Shown here piece after piece: positions 1 through 9,800 of a stretch of DNA of 64,000 bases. The DNA is taken from NCBI GenBank assembly GCA_009773755.1, contig WSZJ01000037.1, forward strand, positions 21,566-85,565, in the 5' to 3' direction. Each line of letters begins with the position of its first letter. Position 1 is the stretch's first letter. A program made the translations under genes and the position numbers. The notes below the pieces were generated by a model. It was not told where the DNA came from, did no database searches, and worked only from the letters and a program-made list of their open reading frames with translations. This DNA is from Planctomycetota bacterium. Its GTDB lineage: Bacteria; Planctomycetota; MHYJ01; WSZJ01.

Positions 1-10
1 AGGAGACGAC

Positions 11-1270
11 ATGCGACTGAAGTTCTGGCAGGGGCTGTCCCTCGCAGCGGCAGCGATCGTGGCCGGCTGCAGCGACAAGCCTCAGGCGCCGCCGCCGGAC
101 GACCGGAGCATCGAGACGAGCGATGAGAAGTGGGAGAACAACCCGGTCCGTTCCGACGGCGACGCGTTCGACGTCTCGGTGTCGGTGCCGGTGCAGGACA
201 CGATTGCGAACGCCAAAGAGGATGCGAAGGACGAGTGCTTCCGTAAGGCCGTGGACCAGGCAACGAAGGACTACCTTCGCGACACGGACAAGTACCGGAG
301 CAACCAGAAGGAGATCGACCGGCAGATCCTCCAGCAGCCCGCGAAGTACGTGAAATCACACAGCGAACTTCGCCATATGGTTTTCCAGAGGGGTCAGATG
401 TACGGGCTGGAGCTGCGGGTCGTGATCGACGACCAGCGGATCAAAAACGTCCTGCAGGATCTGGGGACGATTCGCACGGAGATTGCGGAGAAGAAGGCGA
501 TCCTGGCGATCTACGGCGGCAAGAACGCCGACAAGGAGCTGGTCGGCGACCTCGGCCGGCAGTTGGCGGAGTACTACAACAAGCAGGGCTACAACGCGGT
601 CCTGTGGGACGAGATCGCGGCGGATATCGCCGAGGAGCGCAACGTCGGCGAGAAAGCGACCGAGGCCTTCATCCAGAAGTTCGTCGAGAACCCCGAGTTC
701 GCCGGCGACCAGGAATACCAGGGGACCCTCACGGCGCTTCGAAGCCGCGGCAGCCTCGTCATCGGTTTCAACGTCATCAAAGTCTCAGTCGTGAACGGCA
801 CCGTGAACGCCGGCGTCAAGGCGTTCGCCAAGGACATGGTTTCCGGCCGAGTCTTCGCCAATCACCAGGAGTACGGCAACCGCCGGATGGCCAGGGACTC
901 CGACCGCGATCTCGCGATGTCCGAGAGCCTTTACGAAGCGGCGAAGCTCTGCAGCGCAAAGGTCGTCAAGGAAACCAACGACTGGTTTGACAAGAGCGAG
1001 CAGCTCCAGAAAGGCACGGAATACACGTTCAAGTTCTCCGGCTTCTCCGAGGACGACATCCAGCTTCTCAACAAGCAGTGGAGCGCGACTTTCTCGACGG
1101 GCGGAGACTTCCACATGGAAGGAACCGCCTACGTCCGGACCTACAAGAGCGAGATGAAGGGGAACGAGCTCGTTCAGAAGGTCGACATGATGATCAAGAA
1201 GGCGGGGCTGAAGGCGAAACCGCCGATGCCCGACAGCCGCGCCACCACCTTTGAGTTCAAGAGGCAATAG
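11..1270 (+). CDS. Secreted lipoprotein of unknown function
   Basis: This 419-residue protein starts with a short basic region, a hydrophobic stretch and a lipobox ending in VAGC (Cys20), so it is probably a lipid-anchored exported protein. The start is preceded by AGGAGA at positions 1-6, a good ribosome binding site. After a Pro/Asp-rich linker, the rest is mixed alpha/beta and contains no domain I recognise. The spacing of conserved-looking hydrophobic segments around residues 130-270 suggests one or two compact domains, possibly of an outer-membrane assembly or LPP20 type, but that is a guess. It is followed by a bidirectional terminator shared with era on the other strand. Confidence 0.75.
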   Translation: MRLKFWQGLSLAAAAIVAGCSDKPQAPPPDDRSIETSDEKWENNPVRSDGDAFDVSVSVPVQDTIANAKEDAKDECFRKAVDQATKDYLRDTDKYRSNQKEIDRQILQQPAKYVKSHSELRHMVFQRGQMYGLELRVVIDDQRIKNVLQDLGTIRTEIAEKKAILAIYGGKNADKELVGDLGRQLAEYYNKQGYNAVLWDEIAADIAEERNVGEKATEAFIQKFVENPEFAGDQEYQGTLTALRSRGSLVIGFNVIKVSVVNGTVNAGVKAFAKDMVSGRVFANHQEYGNRRMARDSDRDLAMSESLYEAAKLCSAKVVKETNDWFDKSEQLQKGTEYTFKFSGFSEDDIQLLNKQWSATFSTGGDFHMEGTAYVRTYKSEMKGNELVQKVDMMIKKAGLKAKPPMPDSRATTFEFKRQ

Positions 1271-1313
1271 GCAGGTGGTAGGGGGTAGGAGGTAGTGGGT
1301 AGGAACGACCTCT
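1271..1313. repeat. Single arm of G/T-rich word repeats (ggtag-type)
   Basis: Directly after the lipoprotein stop codon lies a run of imperfect copies of a 6-7 nt word resembling GTAGGAG/GTAGTGG. No complementary arm is present here; a conventional terminator follows instead. The same word family makes a full hairpin at 59542-59631 and a half arm near 52435-52470. Confidence 0.55.
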
Positions 1314-1348
1314 CGGGCGGGCGGCGGAAACGCTGCCCGCCCGTTTTT
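1314..1348. terminator. Bidirectional rho-independent terminator
   Basis: A 9-bp perfect stem, CGGGCGGGC at 1314-1322 against GCCCGCCCG at 1335-1343, encloses a short loop and is followed by TTTTT. It lies between the convergent lipoprotein and era genes and can serve both strands. Confidence 0.8.
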
Positions 1349-1355
1349 CTGGCCA

Positions 1356-2246
1356 CTAGTCCTCGTACCCGTATTCCTTCAGCCGCGACGGATTGTTCCG
1401 CCATTTCTCGCGCACTTTCACGAACAGCTCCAGAAACACCTTTTTGTTGAGCTGCTTCTCGATGTCCTTTCGCGCGTCCGTGCCGATCGCCTTGATCATG
1501 CTCCCGCCCGCGCCGACGAGAATTCCCTTCTGCGAATCGCGCTCCACGACGAGGTCCGCGACGATCTTGAGCAGCGTCTCTTTCTCCTCGTACTGTTGCA
1601 CGATCACAGCGACCGCGTGCGGGACCTCCTGGTGCACCAGCGTCAGCACTTTTTCGCGGATCAGGTCCGCCACCCACAGCTTTTCGTCCAGCCCGACTTC
1701 CTCGTCAGCCTTCACTTCAAACTCCCGCTCCGGAAGCGCCTCCGCAATGGCCTGCCAGAGAAGCGGCAGACCTTTTGCGGACTGAGCGGAGATCGGCAGG
1801 ATCGCCCGGAATTGGTAGAGCTTGCGCCACTTCTCGACCAGCTCGGTGATCAGCTTTCCGCGCTTCATGAGATCCATCTTGTTCAGCACGAGAATGACGG
1901 GGACTTCCTTCGCCCGGATCTTGATGGTCGTCAGCATTCTCCGGTCGTTTTCCCGGGCTCCGGCGTCGTCGCTCACCAGCAGGACAAGGTCGACGCCCTC
2001 GACGGCGCGGACGACCATCCGCTCCATGAACTTGTCGAGCATCTTGGTGGGCTTGAACAGCCCCGGCGTGTCGGCGAACAGCGCCTGCGCGTTGTCCTTC
2101 GTGACGGCCGCGTACACGCGGTGGCGCGTCGTTCCCGGCTTCTCGCTGACGATCGAGACCTTTTTCCCCGCGAACGCGTTGAGCAGCGTCGACTTGCCGA
2201 CGTTCGGCTTGCCGACGATCGAAACGTAGCCGCATCTTGTTTGCAT
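1356..2246 (-). CDS. era: GTPase Era
   Basis: This is the 296-residue Era GTPase, which binds 16S rRNA and helps mature the 30S ribosomal subunit. The N-terminal GTPase domain shows the P-loop GKPNVGKST, the switch region KPGTTRHR, the DTPG motif and the NKMD specificity motif. The C-terminal KH domain carries the GxxG-type loop near VGAGGSMIKAIG and ends with the typical lysine/arginine-rich tail. The start at 2246 (MQTRCG) was chosen because homologues begin about eight residues before the P-loop; the longer open frame upstream only reads through a palindromic intergenic element. Length matches the family. Confidence 0.95.
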   Translation of the reverse strand: MQTRCGYVSIVGKPNVGKSTLLNAFAGKKVSIVSEKPGTTRHRVYAAVTKDNAQALFADTPGLFKPTKMLDKFMERMVVRAVEGVDLVLLVSDDAGARENDRRMLTTIKIRAKEVPVILVLNKMDLMKRGKLITELVEKWRKLYQFRAILPISAQSAKGLPLLWQAIAEALPEREFEVKADEEVGLDEKLWVADLIREKVLTLVHQEVPHAVAVIVQQYEEKETLLKIVADLVVERDSQKGILVGAGGSMIKAIGTDARKDIEKQLNKKVFLELFVKVREKWRNNPSRLKEYGYED

Positions 2247-2266
2247 GACGCGCGGATCATACACAT

Positions 2267-2350
2267 GAGTTGCGAGTTGCGGGTTGCGAGTTGCGAGGAA
2301 GGGCACCCTTGCCGCGGTTCACTCGCAACTCGTAACCCGCAACTCGCAAC
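2267..2350. repeat. Heptamer-word hairpin between era and the ABC transporter
   Basis: The left arm (2267-2294) is four tandem heptamers: GAGTTGC twice, GGGTTGC, GAGTTGC. The right arm (2321-2350) is the reverse complement of the same array with one substitution. The loop is about 26 nt. The element lies in the divergent promoter region, so it cannot be only a transcription terminator. Confidence 0.85.
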
Positions 2351-2373
2351 CGCGGTATATCATTCGCGCCGCA

Positions 2374-3282
2374 ATGGCCGCCATCGTCGCGCAAGCGCTC
2401 ACCAAGCACTACAAGGACACCGTCGCGGTGAACGCGATTTCGTTCGAGGTTCGCGAAGGGGAGTGCTTCGGCTTTCTCGGGCCGAACGGGGCGGGGAAGA
2501 CGACGACGATGAAAATGACGTACGGATTCAGTCCCGTGACCTCCGGGCGCCTCGAAGTCTTCGGACTCGATGTCCTGACCCGATCGCGGGAAGTCAGGGC
2601 GCAAACCGGCGTCTGCCCGCAGGAGGACAATCTCGACCCGGACTTCACCGTCCGCAAGAACCTGATCGTCTACTGCAGGTACTTCGGCATCGATCCCGTT
2701 GAGGCCGCGAAGCGCGCCGACGAACTGCTCGACTTCGTGGCGCTTCGGGAAAAGGCCGGCGGACCCGTGATGGCGCTGTCGGGCGGCATGAAGCGCCGTC
2801 TCGTCCTCGCGAGGGCGCTTCTCAACAAGCCGAAGCTCCTCATCCTCGACGAGCCGACGACCGGCCTCGACCCGCAGGCCCGGCACGTGCTGTGGGACAA
2901 GATCCGCGAGCTGCGCCGTAAGGGCGTGACGATCCTGCTGACGACCCACTATATGGAAGAGGCCGCCCAGCTCTGCGACCGTCTCGTGATCATGGACAAG
3001 GCGAAAATCCTGGTGAAGGGGTCGCCGGCGGAGCTGACCGCGAAGCATGCGCGCCCGACGGTCGTCGAGGTCTGGAACCCTCCCGCCGCGGCCGAGGCGT
3101 GGATCAAGGCGCGCAACATGCCCTGCGAGCGCTTCGGCGACCGGCTCTACGTCTACCCGGACGCCGGCGAGGCGCTTCAACGCGAGCTCGTCACGAAGTT
3201 CAACGCCGACCAGGTCATCGTCCGCCGAGGCACGCTCGAGGACGTTTTTCTGCGGCTGACGGGAAGGGATCTGCGCGAATGA
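2374..3282 (+). CDS. ABC transporter ATP-binding protein, NodI-like
   Basis: This 302-residue ATPase energises an ABC-2 type exporter. It contains Walker A (GPNGAGKTTT), the ABC signature LSGGMKRR, Walker B (LLILDEPTTGLD) and the switch histidine in TTHYMEEAA. The C-terminal 90 residues resemble the regulatory extension of NodI/CcmA-type exporters. The start at 2374 (MAAIVAQALTKHY) was chosen because the preceding in-frame codons lie in the inverted repeat. A TATATC hexamer at about 2356 could be a -10 element. The stop overlaps the permease start by ATGA, so the two genes are translationally coupled. The exported substrate cannot be told from sequence. Confidence 0.92.
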   Translation: MAAIVAQALTKHYKDTVAVNAISFEVREGECFGFLGPNGAGKTTTMKMTYGFSPVTSGRLEVFGLDVLTRSREVRAQTGVCPQEDNLDPDFTVRKNLIVYCRYFGIDPVEAAKRADELLDFVALREKAGGPVMALSGGMKRRLVLARALLNKPKLLILDEPTTGLDPQARHVLWDKIRELRRKGVTILLTTHYMEEAAQLCDRLVIMDKAKILVKGSPAELTAKHARPTVVEVWNPPAAAEAWIKARNMPCERFGDRLYVYPDAGEALQRELVTKFNADQVIVRRGTLEDVFLRLTGRDLRE

Positions 3283-4052
3283 ACCCCTTTCAGCGCATCC
3301 TGACCGTCTGGCGCCGGAACCTCGACGTCTACCTCGTGACGTGGAAGGTGAACTTCCTGCCGCCGCTTCTTGAGCCGATGTTCTACCTGCTGGCGTTCGG
3401 CGCGGGGTTGGGCGGTTTCGTGAAGGTGATTCCATACAGGGGCGGGGAAGTCGGTTACACGAGTTTCATCGCGCCCGGGATGATCGGGATTTCGGTGATG
3501 TTCTCGTCCTTCTTCGAGTGCACGTACGGCTCGTACATCCGCATGTACTACCAGAAGACCTTCGACGCGATCATCGCGACGCCATTGAGCCTCGAAGAAG
3601 TCATCCTCGGCGAAATCCTCTGGGGCGCGACCAAGTCCTTCATCTCGGTCACGATCATGTGCGTCGTGGTCCGCGCCTTCGGGTTCATGCAGTTCCCGGA
3701 CCTGATTGCGCTCCCGTTTGTGGCGTTCCTGGGCGGCCTTTTCTTCGCTTCCGTGGCGATGTGTTTCACCTCGTTCACCCCCGGAATCGACGCGTTCAAC
3801 TACCCGATCTTCCTCTTCATCACGCCGATGAGCCTCTTCGGGGGGACGTATTTCCCGATCGAAGGTCTGCCGGCGTGGGCACAGCAGGTGGCTGTGTTCA
3901 TGCCGCTGACGCACTTGACTTCCGTGACGCGCTCGATCGCGTTCGGGCACTGGGACATGGGAGTCTTCGTGCGCCTGGCGGGATTCGCGGCGCTGGTAGC
4001 TCCTCTGATGATCCTCGCGGTGAGGCTGATGAAGCGACGCCTGATCGTCTAG
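3279..4052 (+). CDS. ABC-2 type transporter permease, NodJ-like
   Basis: This 257-residue inner-membrane protein is the membrane partner of the upstream ATPase. It has about six hydrophobic segments and the family pattern LLEPMFYLLAFGAGLG near the N-terminus and SLFGGTYFPIEGLP in the C-terminal third, as in NodJ and DrrB proteins. The start codon ATG at 3279 overlaps the ATPase stop (ATGA). A polysaccharide, lipid or drug substrate is possible; no neighbouring gene decides. Confidence 0.9.
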   Translation: MNPFQRILTVWRRNLDVYLVTWKVNFLPPLLEPMFYLLAFGAGLGGFVKVIPYRGGEVGYTSFIAPGMIGISVMFSSFFECTYGSYIRMYYQKTFDAIIATPLSLEEVILGEILWGATKSFISVTIMCVVVRAFGFMQFPDLIALPFVAFLGGLFFASVAMCFTSFTPGIDAFNYPIFLFITPMSLFGGTYFPIEGLPAWAQQVAVFMPLTHLTSVTRSIAFGHWDMGVFVRLAGFAALVAPLMILAVRLMKRRLIV

Positions 4053-4239
4053 AAGAGGGCATTCGTGGCCAGGCTTTCCCTCTGTAGAACGTCCGATAAT
4101 GTCTCTTATGTTGCGTCCAGATGGATAGCGCCAGGCGCCGTTCTGTCCTCGATTTCCCTGGGGAAACCACGCCCCTTCCCACGAGGGCCGAGGAATCAAC
4201 CATTGGAACCTGCGAGTCCGCAACCGAGAATGCCCGCCC

Positions 4240-4965
4240 ATGACATCTTTCTTCGCCGGGCTGGGTGACTTCTTCGCGGGCTTCGGCCTCGTCCTCAGGG
4301 TCGGGAGTATCCGCAAATGGGCGATCATCCCGATGATCCTGAATGCCCTGCTGTTTGGCGTCCTTGCGGTCCTGGTGTTCCTCTACGCGGACAATGCCGT
4401 GGACTGGATGCTGGGACAGTCGAAGTCGAACTGGGGGTCGTTCTGGTACGTCGTGCTGCAGGTTCTGGTCATCGTCGCCGGCCTCATGGCGGTGATCGTC
4501 CTGACCCTGGTTCTTTCGAGCCTGATTGCGGCGCCGTTTTATACGAAGCTCGCCGAGGCCACCCTGCTTCACCTCACCGGCCGGCAGATTGCAGACATGG
4601 GGCCGCTCTGGAAGATCGCCTTCAAAACGATCTACCAGGAGGCTGGCAAGCTGGCGATCTTCATCGGTGTCCAGGCCGTGCTGTTCGGCATCGGCCTGGT
4701 TCCGCTCGTTGGCCAGGTCATCGCGGGGGGCGTGACGTTTCTGCTGCTCGCGTTCCAATTCGCCGACTATTCACTCGAGGCGTACGGCTACGGCCTGCTC
4801 GACCGCTACAAGTTCACGGTTGCCAACCCCGGCCGGTCGCTGGGATTCGGCTGCGGCGCGTTTCTGACCACGATCATCCCGCTCATGGGCATCTTCACGG
4901 CGCCGGCCGCCGTGGCAGGCGCCGCCCGCATGGTGGTCCGGCTCAAGGGCGAAAACGTCCGATAA
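4240..4965 (+). CDS. EI24 domain membrane protein (CysZ-like)
   Basis: The 241-residue protein has four to five hydrophobic helices and the EI24/CysZ layout: an N-terminal FFAGFGLVLR motif, a conserved APFYTKLAE segment after the second helix, and an LDRY/SLGFG region near the end. E. coli CysZ takes up sulfate, but most bacterial EI24 proteins are uncharacterised, and no sulfur-assimilation gene lies nearby, so no substrate is assigned. The 187 bp upstream hold no gene; a GATAAT hexamer at 4095-4100 is a possible -10 element. Confidence 0.8.
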   Translation: MTSFFAGLGDFFAGFGLVLRVGSIRKWAIIPMILNALLFGVLAVLVFLYADNAVDWMLGQSKSNWGSFWYVVLQVLVIVAGLMAVIVLTLVLSSLIAAPFYTKLAEATLLHLTGRQIADMGPLWKIAFKTIYQEAGKLAIFIGVQAVLFGIGLVPLVGQVIAGGVTFLLLAFQFADYSLEAYGYGLLDRYKFTVANPGRSLGFGCGAFLTTIIPLMGIFTAPAAVAGAARMVVRLKGENVR

Positions 4966-4985
4966 TATTCCCCGTCTCTTCAACA

Positions 4986-5014
4986 AAAACGGCGGCCATC
5001 GAGGCCGCCGTTTT
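4986..5014. terminator. Rho-independent terminator between EI24 and HD-GYP genes
   Basis: A perfect 12-bp stem (AAAACGGCGGCC and its complement) with a 5-nt loop ends in TTTT. It separates two convergent genes and has A- and T-runs on both sides, so it should work in both directions. Confidence 0.85.
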
Positions 5015-5062
5015 CTTTTCGTTTTTCCTTTTTCGTTTTTCTTTTTTCGTTTCCTCGTTGCC
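5010..5062. repeat. Single arm of TTTTTCG-word repeats
   Basis: Immediately after the terminator is a T-rich run of imperfect 6-8 nt words of the TTTTTCG type ending in CTCGTTGCC. The same words form the right arm of the hairpin at 62182-62300, 57 kb away. Only one arm is present here. Confidence 0.6.
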
Positions 5063-5083
5063 CATATCCACTTCCACCCCGGC

Positions 5084-6658
5084 TCATTCCTCCGCCCTGA
5101 AATGCTCCATGTAGTGCGGCTGCTTCATCAGCAGCGGCCGGATCCTCCCCGACTTCAACAACGCGAGGAAAATCTCCGCCACCTTCGGGTCGAACTGCGC
5201 TCCCTTGCACCGCTCCACTTCGAACATCACCTCTTCGTGAGTCATCCCCCGCCGGTACGGCCGGTGGCTCGTCATCGCGTCGTACGAATCCGCCATCTGG
5301 ATCACCCGCGCCATCGCGGGAATCTGCTCCGCCCTCAGCCCGTCCGGATACCCCATCCCGTCCCACCGCTCGTGGTGGTGCCGGATCCCGCCGATGATCG
5401 CCGCCGCGTTCTTCAGGTGCTTGATGATCTCCGCCCCGATCACCGGATGCTGCTTCATCACCTCGTACTCCTCCGCCGTCAGCTTGCCGGGCTTCAGCAG
5501 CACGCGCTCGGGAATGCCGATCTTGCCGACGTCGTGCAGAAGCGCGCTCAGGTTCAGCGTCGTCAGGTCCTTCTCGTTCCAGTTCATCGCGCGCGCCAGC
5601 TCGACCGCATACGTCGTCACGCGCTCGGAATGCCCGCACGTGTACTTGTCCTTGGCTTCGAGCGCCGCAACGATCGTCCGGATGCTCTCGAAGAAGAGGC
5701 TCTCGAGGTCTTCGATGAGCTTGGCGCGGTCGATGGCGAGGCCGGCCTGAAGGGCGATGGCGGTCACGAGCTCGAGATCCGCCTGCTGGAACACGTCGGC
5801 GACCCCCGTCGAATCGAGGTAGATCGCTCCCAGGATCTTCTCCTTCGCGGCGAGCGGTACGCACATCACGCTTCGGATGTGCTGGATGATCACGGACTCC
5901 CCTGCCTTGAAGCGCTCGTCCCCCATCGCGTCGTTCGAAATGATCGACTGCCCGTTTCGCACAACGCTGTCGAGAATCGTCCGGGACAGGTACGGCCGCA
6001 CTTCCTGGCTCGGGTCTTCCGTCGGATCGTCGACGCCCGTGTGCACCACCACCGGCTCGTAGGTCCCGCGCTCCCGGTCGATCAGGATCAGCGTCCCGCG
6101 GTCCGCCCGGATCTGGCTCATGACCGCGTCCATCGTGCTCTTCAACACCTTCTGCAGGTCGATTTCCCCGTTGATCAGGTTGCCGACCTTGTACAGCGTC
6201 GTCAGCGCACGGTGGGCCTGGCGCATGTCCGCTTCGCTCTGGGGAAGCGCCATGATGGTCGACTTGTCCAGGTCGAGGCCGACGCTTGTTTCTTCCTTGC
6301 CGCCGCCCTCGCTCTTTCCCTCGTGCGTGAGGAAAATCTGCGTCGTTTCCTCATTCACGTCGTCCTGCACGCGGAACTCGAAGAGGCTGGAGCCGGCCGC
6401 GACGATGTCGCCGTGATGAAGCGGGACCGTCCCGGTGATGCGCTCGCTGTTGACGTAGGTGCCGTTGGTGGACTTGGCGTCGATGAGTACGTACCCGCCG
6501 TTGTCCTGCGAGACGCCGAAATGTCGGCGCGAAAGGCCCGGGTCGAACATGGGGATGCTGGAATCGTCGCCGCGTCCGATCGAGATCGCCGCCTTAGGCG
6601 TCACCTCGATGAATGCGCCGGCGTTCTTGCCCTTGATGACCAAGAGGCGCGCCTGCAT
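5084..6658 (-). CDS. FHA-GAF-HD-GYP signalling protein, predicted c-di-GMP phosphodiesterase
   Basis: The 524-residue protein combines three domains. Residues 1-95 form an FHA domain (SIGRGDDS, GLSRRHF, NGTYVN), which binds phosphothreonine peptides. Residues about 140-320 form a GAF sensor domain. Residues about 325-510 form an HD-GYP domain with HDVGKIGIP, the HHHERWDGMGYP motif and ADSYDAMTSHRPYR; all metal-ligand residues are visible, so cyclic-di-GMP hydrolysis is likely. The start at 6658 (MQARLLVIKG) is chosen because the FHA fold begins there. Coupling to a Ser/Thr kinase such as the one at 53697-54731 is possible through the FHA domain, but this is inference. Confidence 0.92.
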   Translation of the reverse strand: MQARLLVIKGKNAGAFIEVTPKAAISIGRGDDSSIPMFDPGLSRRHFGVSQDNGGYVLIDAKSTNGTYVNSERITGTVPLHHGDIVAAGSSLFEFRVQDDVNEETTQIFLTHEGKSEGGGKEETSVGLDLDKSTIMALPQSEADMRQAHRALTTLYKVGNLINGEIDLQKVLKSTMDAVMSQIRADRGTLILIDRERGTYEPVVVHTGVDDPTEDPSQEVRPYLSRTILDSVVRNGQSIISNDAMGDERFKAGESVIIQHIRSVMCVPLAAKEKILGAIYLDSTGVADVFQQADLELVTAIALQAGLAIDRAKLIEDLESLFFESIRTIVAALEAKDKYTCGHSERVTTYAVELARAMNWNEKDLTTLNLSALLHDVGKIGIPERVLLKPGKLTAEEYEVMKQHPVIGAEIIKHLKNAAAIIGGIRHHHERWDGMGYPDGLRAEQIPAMARVIQMADSYDAMTSHRPYRRGMTHEEVMFEVERCKGAQFDPKVAEIFLALLKSGRIRPLLMKQPHYMEHFRAEE

Positions 6659-6817
6659 CTTGTTGATTCCCCGGGAGTTTGGGCGGACCTGACGGCAGAA
6701 CTTCCACGCTGATTCTAGGTCCGGAGCACGTCCTTGATCAAGCGCGAAGAGTGGGCCAATCGCATGTCTCCCACTCTTCGCGCATGACAGCGTTCCCATC
6801 GAGGACAATGGGCGGAG

Positions 6818-9800
6818 TCAGGGCCGGCCGCGGAGTAGCGCGCGGCACCTGACCAGCGCCGGGTGACTCTCCAGAAGCTCGCGTTTCCCGGCTGGAAGCA
6901 GGGCCGCTAGCCTCATGGCCTCGCGTTCGGCCGCCTCGGCGTCCGACCGCGAACCCGAAATTGAGGCCAGGTCGGCTCGCACGCGCCAGGCGATACCCAG
7001 GAGGCCGAGAGACTCGACCTCGGCGGCGAAACGGCGGAGGGTCGGCTCCGTCTGGTGAGCCCGGGCGGCGACGGCAGTTGCGGTCCAGAGGACGCCATCC
7101 TGGGTGGGCAATGGCGCGATGGCGAGGATTTCGGCGGCGGCGGCGGGGTCTCCGGCGCTCGCGCGGATCTGGAGCGCCAGCGCCGGGGGCATGTCGGCCG
7201 CAATTGCGAGCGCCTCCTCGCGCTTCCCCGCTTCAAGGAGGTCGAGCGCAAGCATGAAGCGGCAATCTGTCGAGCGCGTTGGATCGACGGCGGAGGATTC
7301 ACGATGGTCGCGCTCGGCGGCTTCAAAGTCTCCGGACAGGCGGGAAAGATTGCCTCTCGCGTCGAGGGCGGCCGCGAGCACCCGTTGCTGCCGGGTCGCG
7401 CGTGCGAGGGCAATGGCGGCGTCCAGTGCCGTCGAAGCTCCGGCGAGGTCGCCGAGCAGGTGGCGCACGATCGCCGCATTGCCGAGCGTCGTCGCGACGC
7501 CGGATCGGTCGCCCATTTCGCGCCGGAGCGAAAGCGCCTGGTTGTAGGTCTCGAGCGCTTCCCGGTAACGGCAGCGGCGCGCGTGGATGTTCGCGAGATT
7601 GTTGAGGCAGATGCCGAGGCCGTAGACGAGGCCTATTTCGCGGGCGAGACGGATCGCCTCCTGGTAGGTCGCGACCGCCGTGTCTTCCGCCTGGAGGCGC
7701 GCCTGGACTTCAGCGAGGTTGGTGAGGCTCCCGATGACGCCCGGGCGATTCCCGACCTCTTTTTCGAGGGTCATCGAATCCTCGAAAAGTTTCCGGGCTT
7801 CCTCGAACGCGTTCCGGCGCATCGCCAGCAGCCCTAGATTGTTCAGCGCCGCGGCAGCGGTGCGCCGGTCCCCCGCCGCCCGGGCCGCCGCCTCGCAACG
7901 CTTCCAGGCGTCTTCCGCTTCCCCGTCGCGCCTCTGCCGCGCCATCACGACGCCGAGCGTGTTGAGCGCCGCGGACTCCGCGACGCCGTCCCCGTCCTTC
8001 GCGGCCTCGGCGGCGATCCTGCGGGCCTCGGATTCGGCGCCGTCGAAGCGTTCCATGTAGGCGAGCGTGTGGGCGATGCCGTTTTCGGCGAGACGCCGGT
8101 TGACGACGTCGCCGTCGAGCGCATGCTTCTCCCGGAGACGTCGGTGGTCGGCGAGGGCCTCGGCCTGGCGTCCCATGTGGATCAGGACTTCCGCGCGGCC
8201 GCGAAGGGCCTCGGGGCGCTCGTCCATCGCGAGGACCCGGGCGTAGCAGGAGAGCGCTTCCTGGTTCGCATAGATCTGCCTCGCGCGGCCGGCGGCCTCG
8301 AGGAAGAGGGAGACTGCGCGATCGCGAACGTCGGCCTGCTCGAAATGATTGGCGGCTGAGGCGAGGAGGTCGAGGGGCCGCCGGGGGCCGAGGCGTTCTT
8401 CGAGGGCTTCGGCGATGCCGCGGTGGAGTGCTTTCCGGTTGCGCCTCAGGATCTCCCGGTAGGCGACCTCGGGGATGAGGGCGTGGGCGAAAGCGAAGTC
8501 GCGGTCGCCGGCGTTTGACGCAGGGCGTTCGTGAATGAGCTCCCGGCGGAGCAGCTCGGCAAGCGCTTCATCCACGCCGCGCTCAAGAACGCGCTCGAGA
8601 ATCGACCGCGAAAAAGTGCGGCCCGCGACGGCTGCGGCCTTGAGCACCTTGCGGGCGTCTTCCGGAAGAGCGTCGATGCGCGAGGTCACGACGCCCTGGA
8701 CCGTGTGCGGAAGCCTGACTTCCTCGATCGGCCGCGCGAGGCGGAGAGTCCGGCTGGGCTTCAGGGCCAGTCCTTCGCCGTCGAGCTCGACGTCGGTGTC
8801 CTCGGCGAGCGCGCCCTCCTCGACGAGGCTGCGGAGCATTTCCTCGATGAAGAAGGCATTCCCTTCCGACCGGCGGTGGATGAGCTCCGCGAGTTCGCGC
8901 GGGAGGTCGCGTCCGCCGAGGAGGGCGCGGATCAGTTCGTCGGTCTCGCCCGGCGAGAGCGCGGCCAGCTCGACCCTTTCGATCTCCGCGAGCGAGGGCC
9001 GCTCCCGGAATGCTTCGGAACGGGCGACCGCGACGAGCGCGACGGGGGCGGGAAGCGGGGACTTCAGCAGGTTTTCGATGAAGTCGGTCGTGCCGGAGTC
9101 CGCCCACTGGAGTTCGTTGAGGAGCAGGACGACGGGCCCGCGGTGCGAGAGGCCGATAAGGAGGTTGCGAAGGGCGGCGAAGGCGGCGACGCGGACGTCG
9201 CGCGGATCCAGGTGACGGACGCGCGTGCCGGACTCGATGCCGAAGAGCCGGCCGATGAAGCCTGCCGAGAGGTCGGGGTTGCGGTCGCCGCCGGTGGCGA
9301 GGTCCTCGGCGAGCGACCGCATGAGCTCGTCCGCCTCCGTTTCCTCGCCGTAACGCCCCAGCACCGCGGCGCGCACGGCGCGGGACGGCTCGCCGCCGTA
9401 TGGAACGGAGTCGCCCGAGAGGAAGACCGCCTCGGGCCAGCATTTCTCAACCCGCCGGCGCCATTCCGAGACAAGTCGAGCTTTGCCGACACCCGGCGAC
9501 CCGGCGATTCCGATCGAGACCATCGAATTCGAAGCACGTGACTTTTCGAGCAGCGCGTCCAGGCGGGCGAGCTCGGAAGATCTTCCGACGAACGGCGTGG
9601 CAATCCCGGCCGCCGACTCGATCCTCGGCGCGGGGCCCGCGACCTCGAAAACGCTCAGCGCTCCGCTCTTCCCCTTGACCAGGAGAGGTTCCAGCAGCCG
9701 CACCGCGAACTTCCCTTCCACGAGCTTTTGCGTCGCCGCGCTCACGACAGTCCGCCCCGGCTGAGTGTGCGTGTGGAGCCGGCTGGCCGTGTTCACCGTG

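Noticed and set aside
4088..4966. 13-bp repeat AACGTCCGATAAT at 4088 and 4954
   Set aside because: The second copy lies in the end of a coding frame and the distance gives no obvious role; chance is likely.
8531..9541. Open frames opposite the cyclase/AAA/TPR gene
   Set aside because: Arising from GC-rich codon bias; no start signals or domains, while the minus-strand gene has clear motifs.
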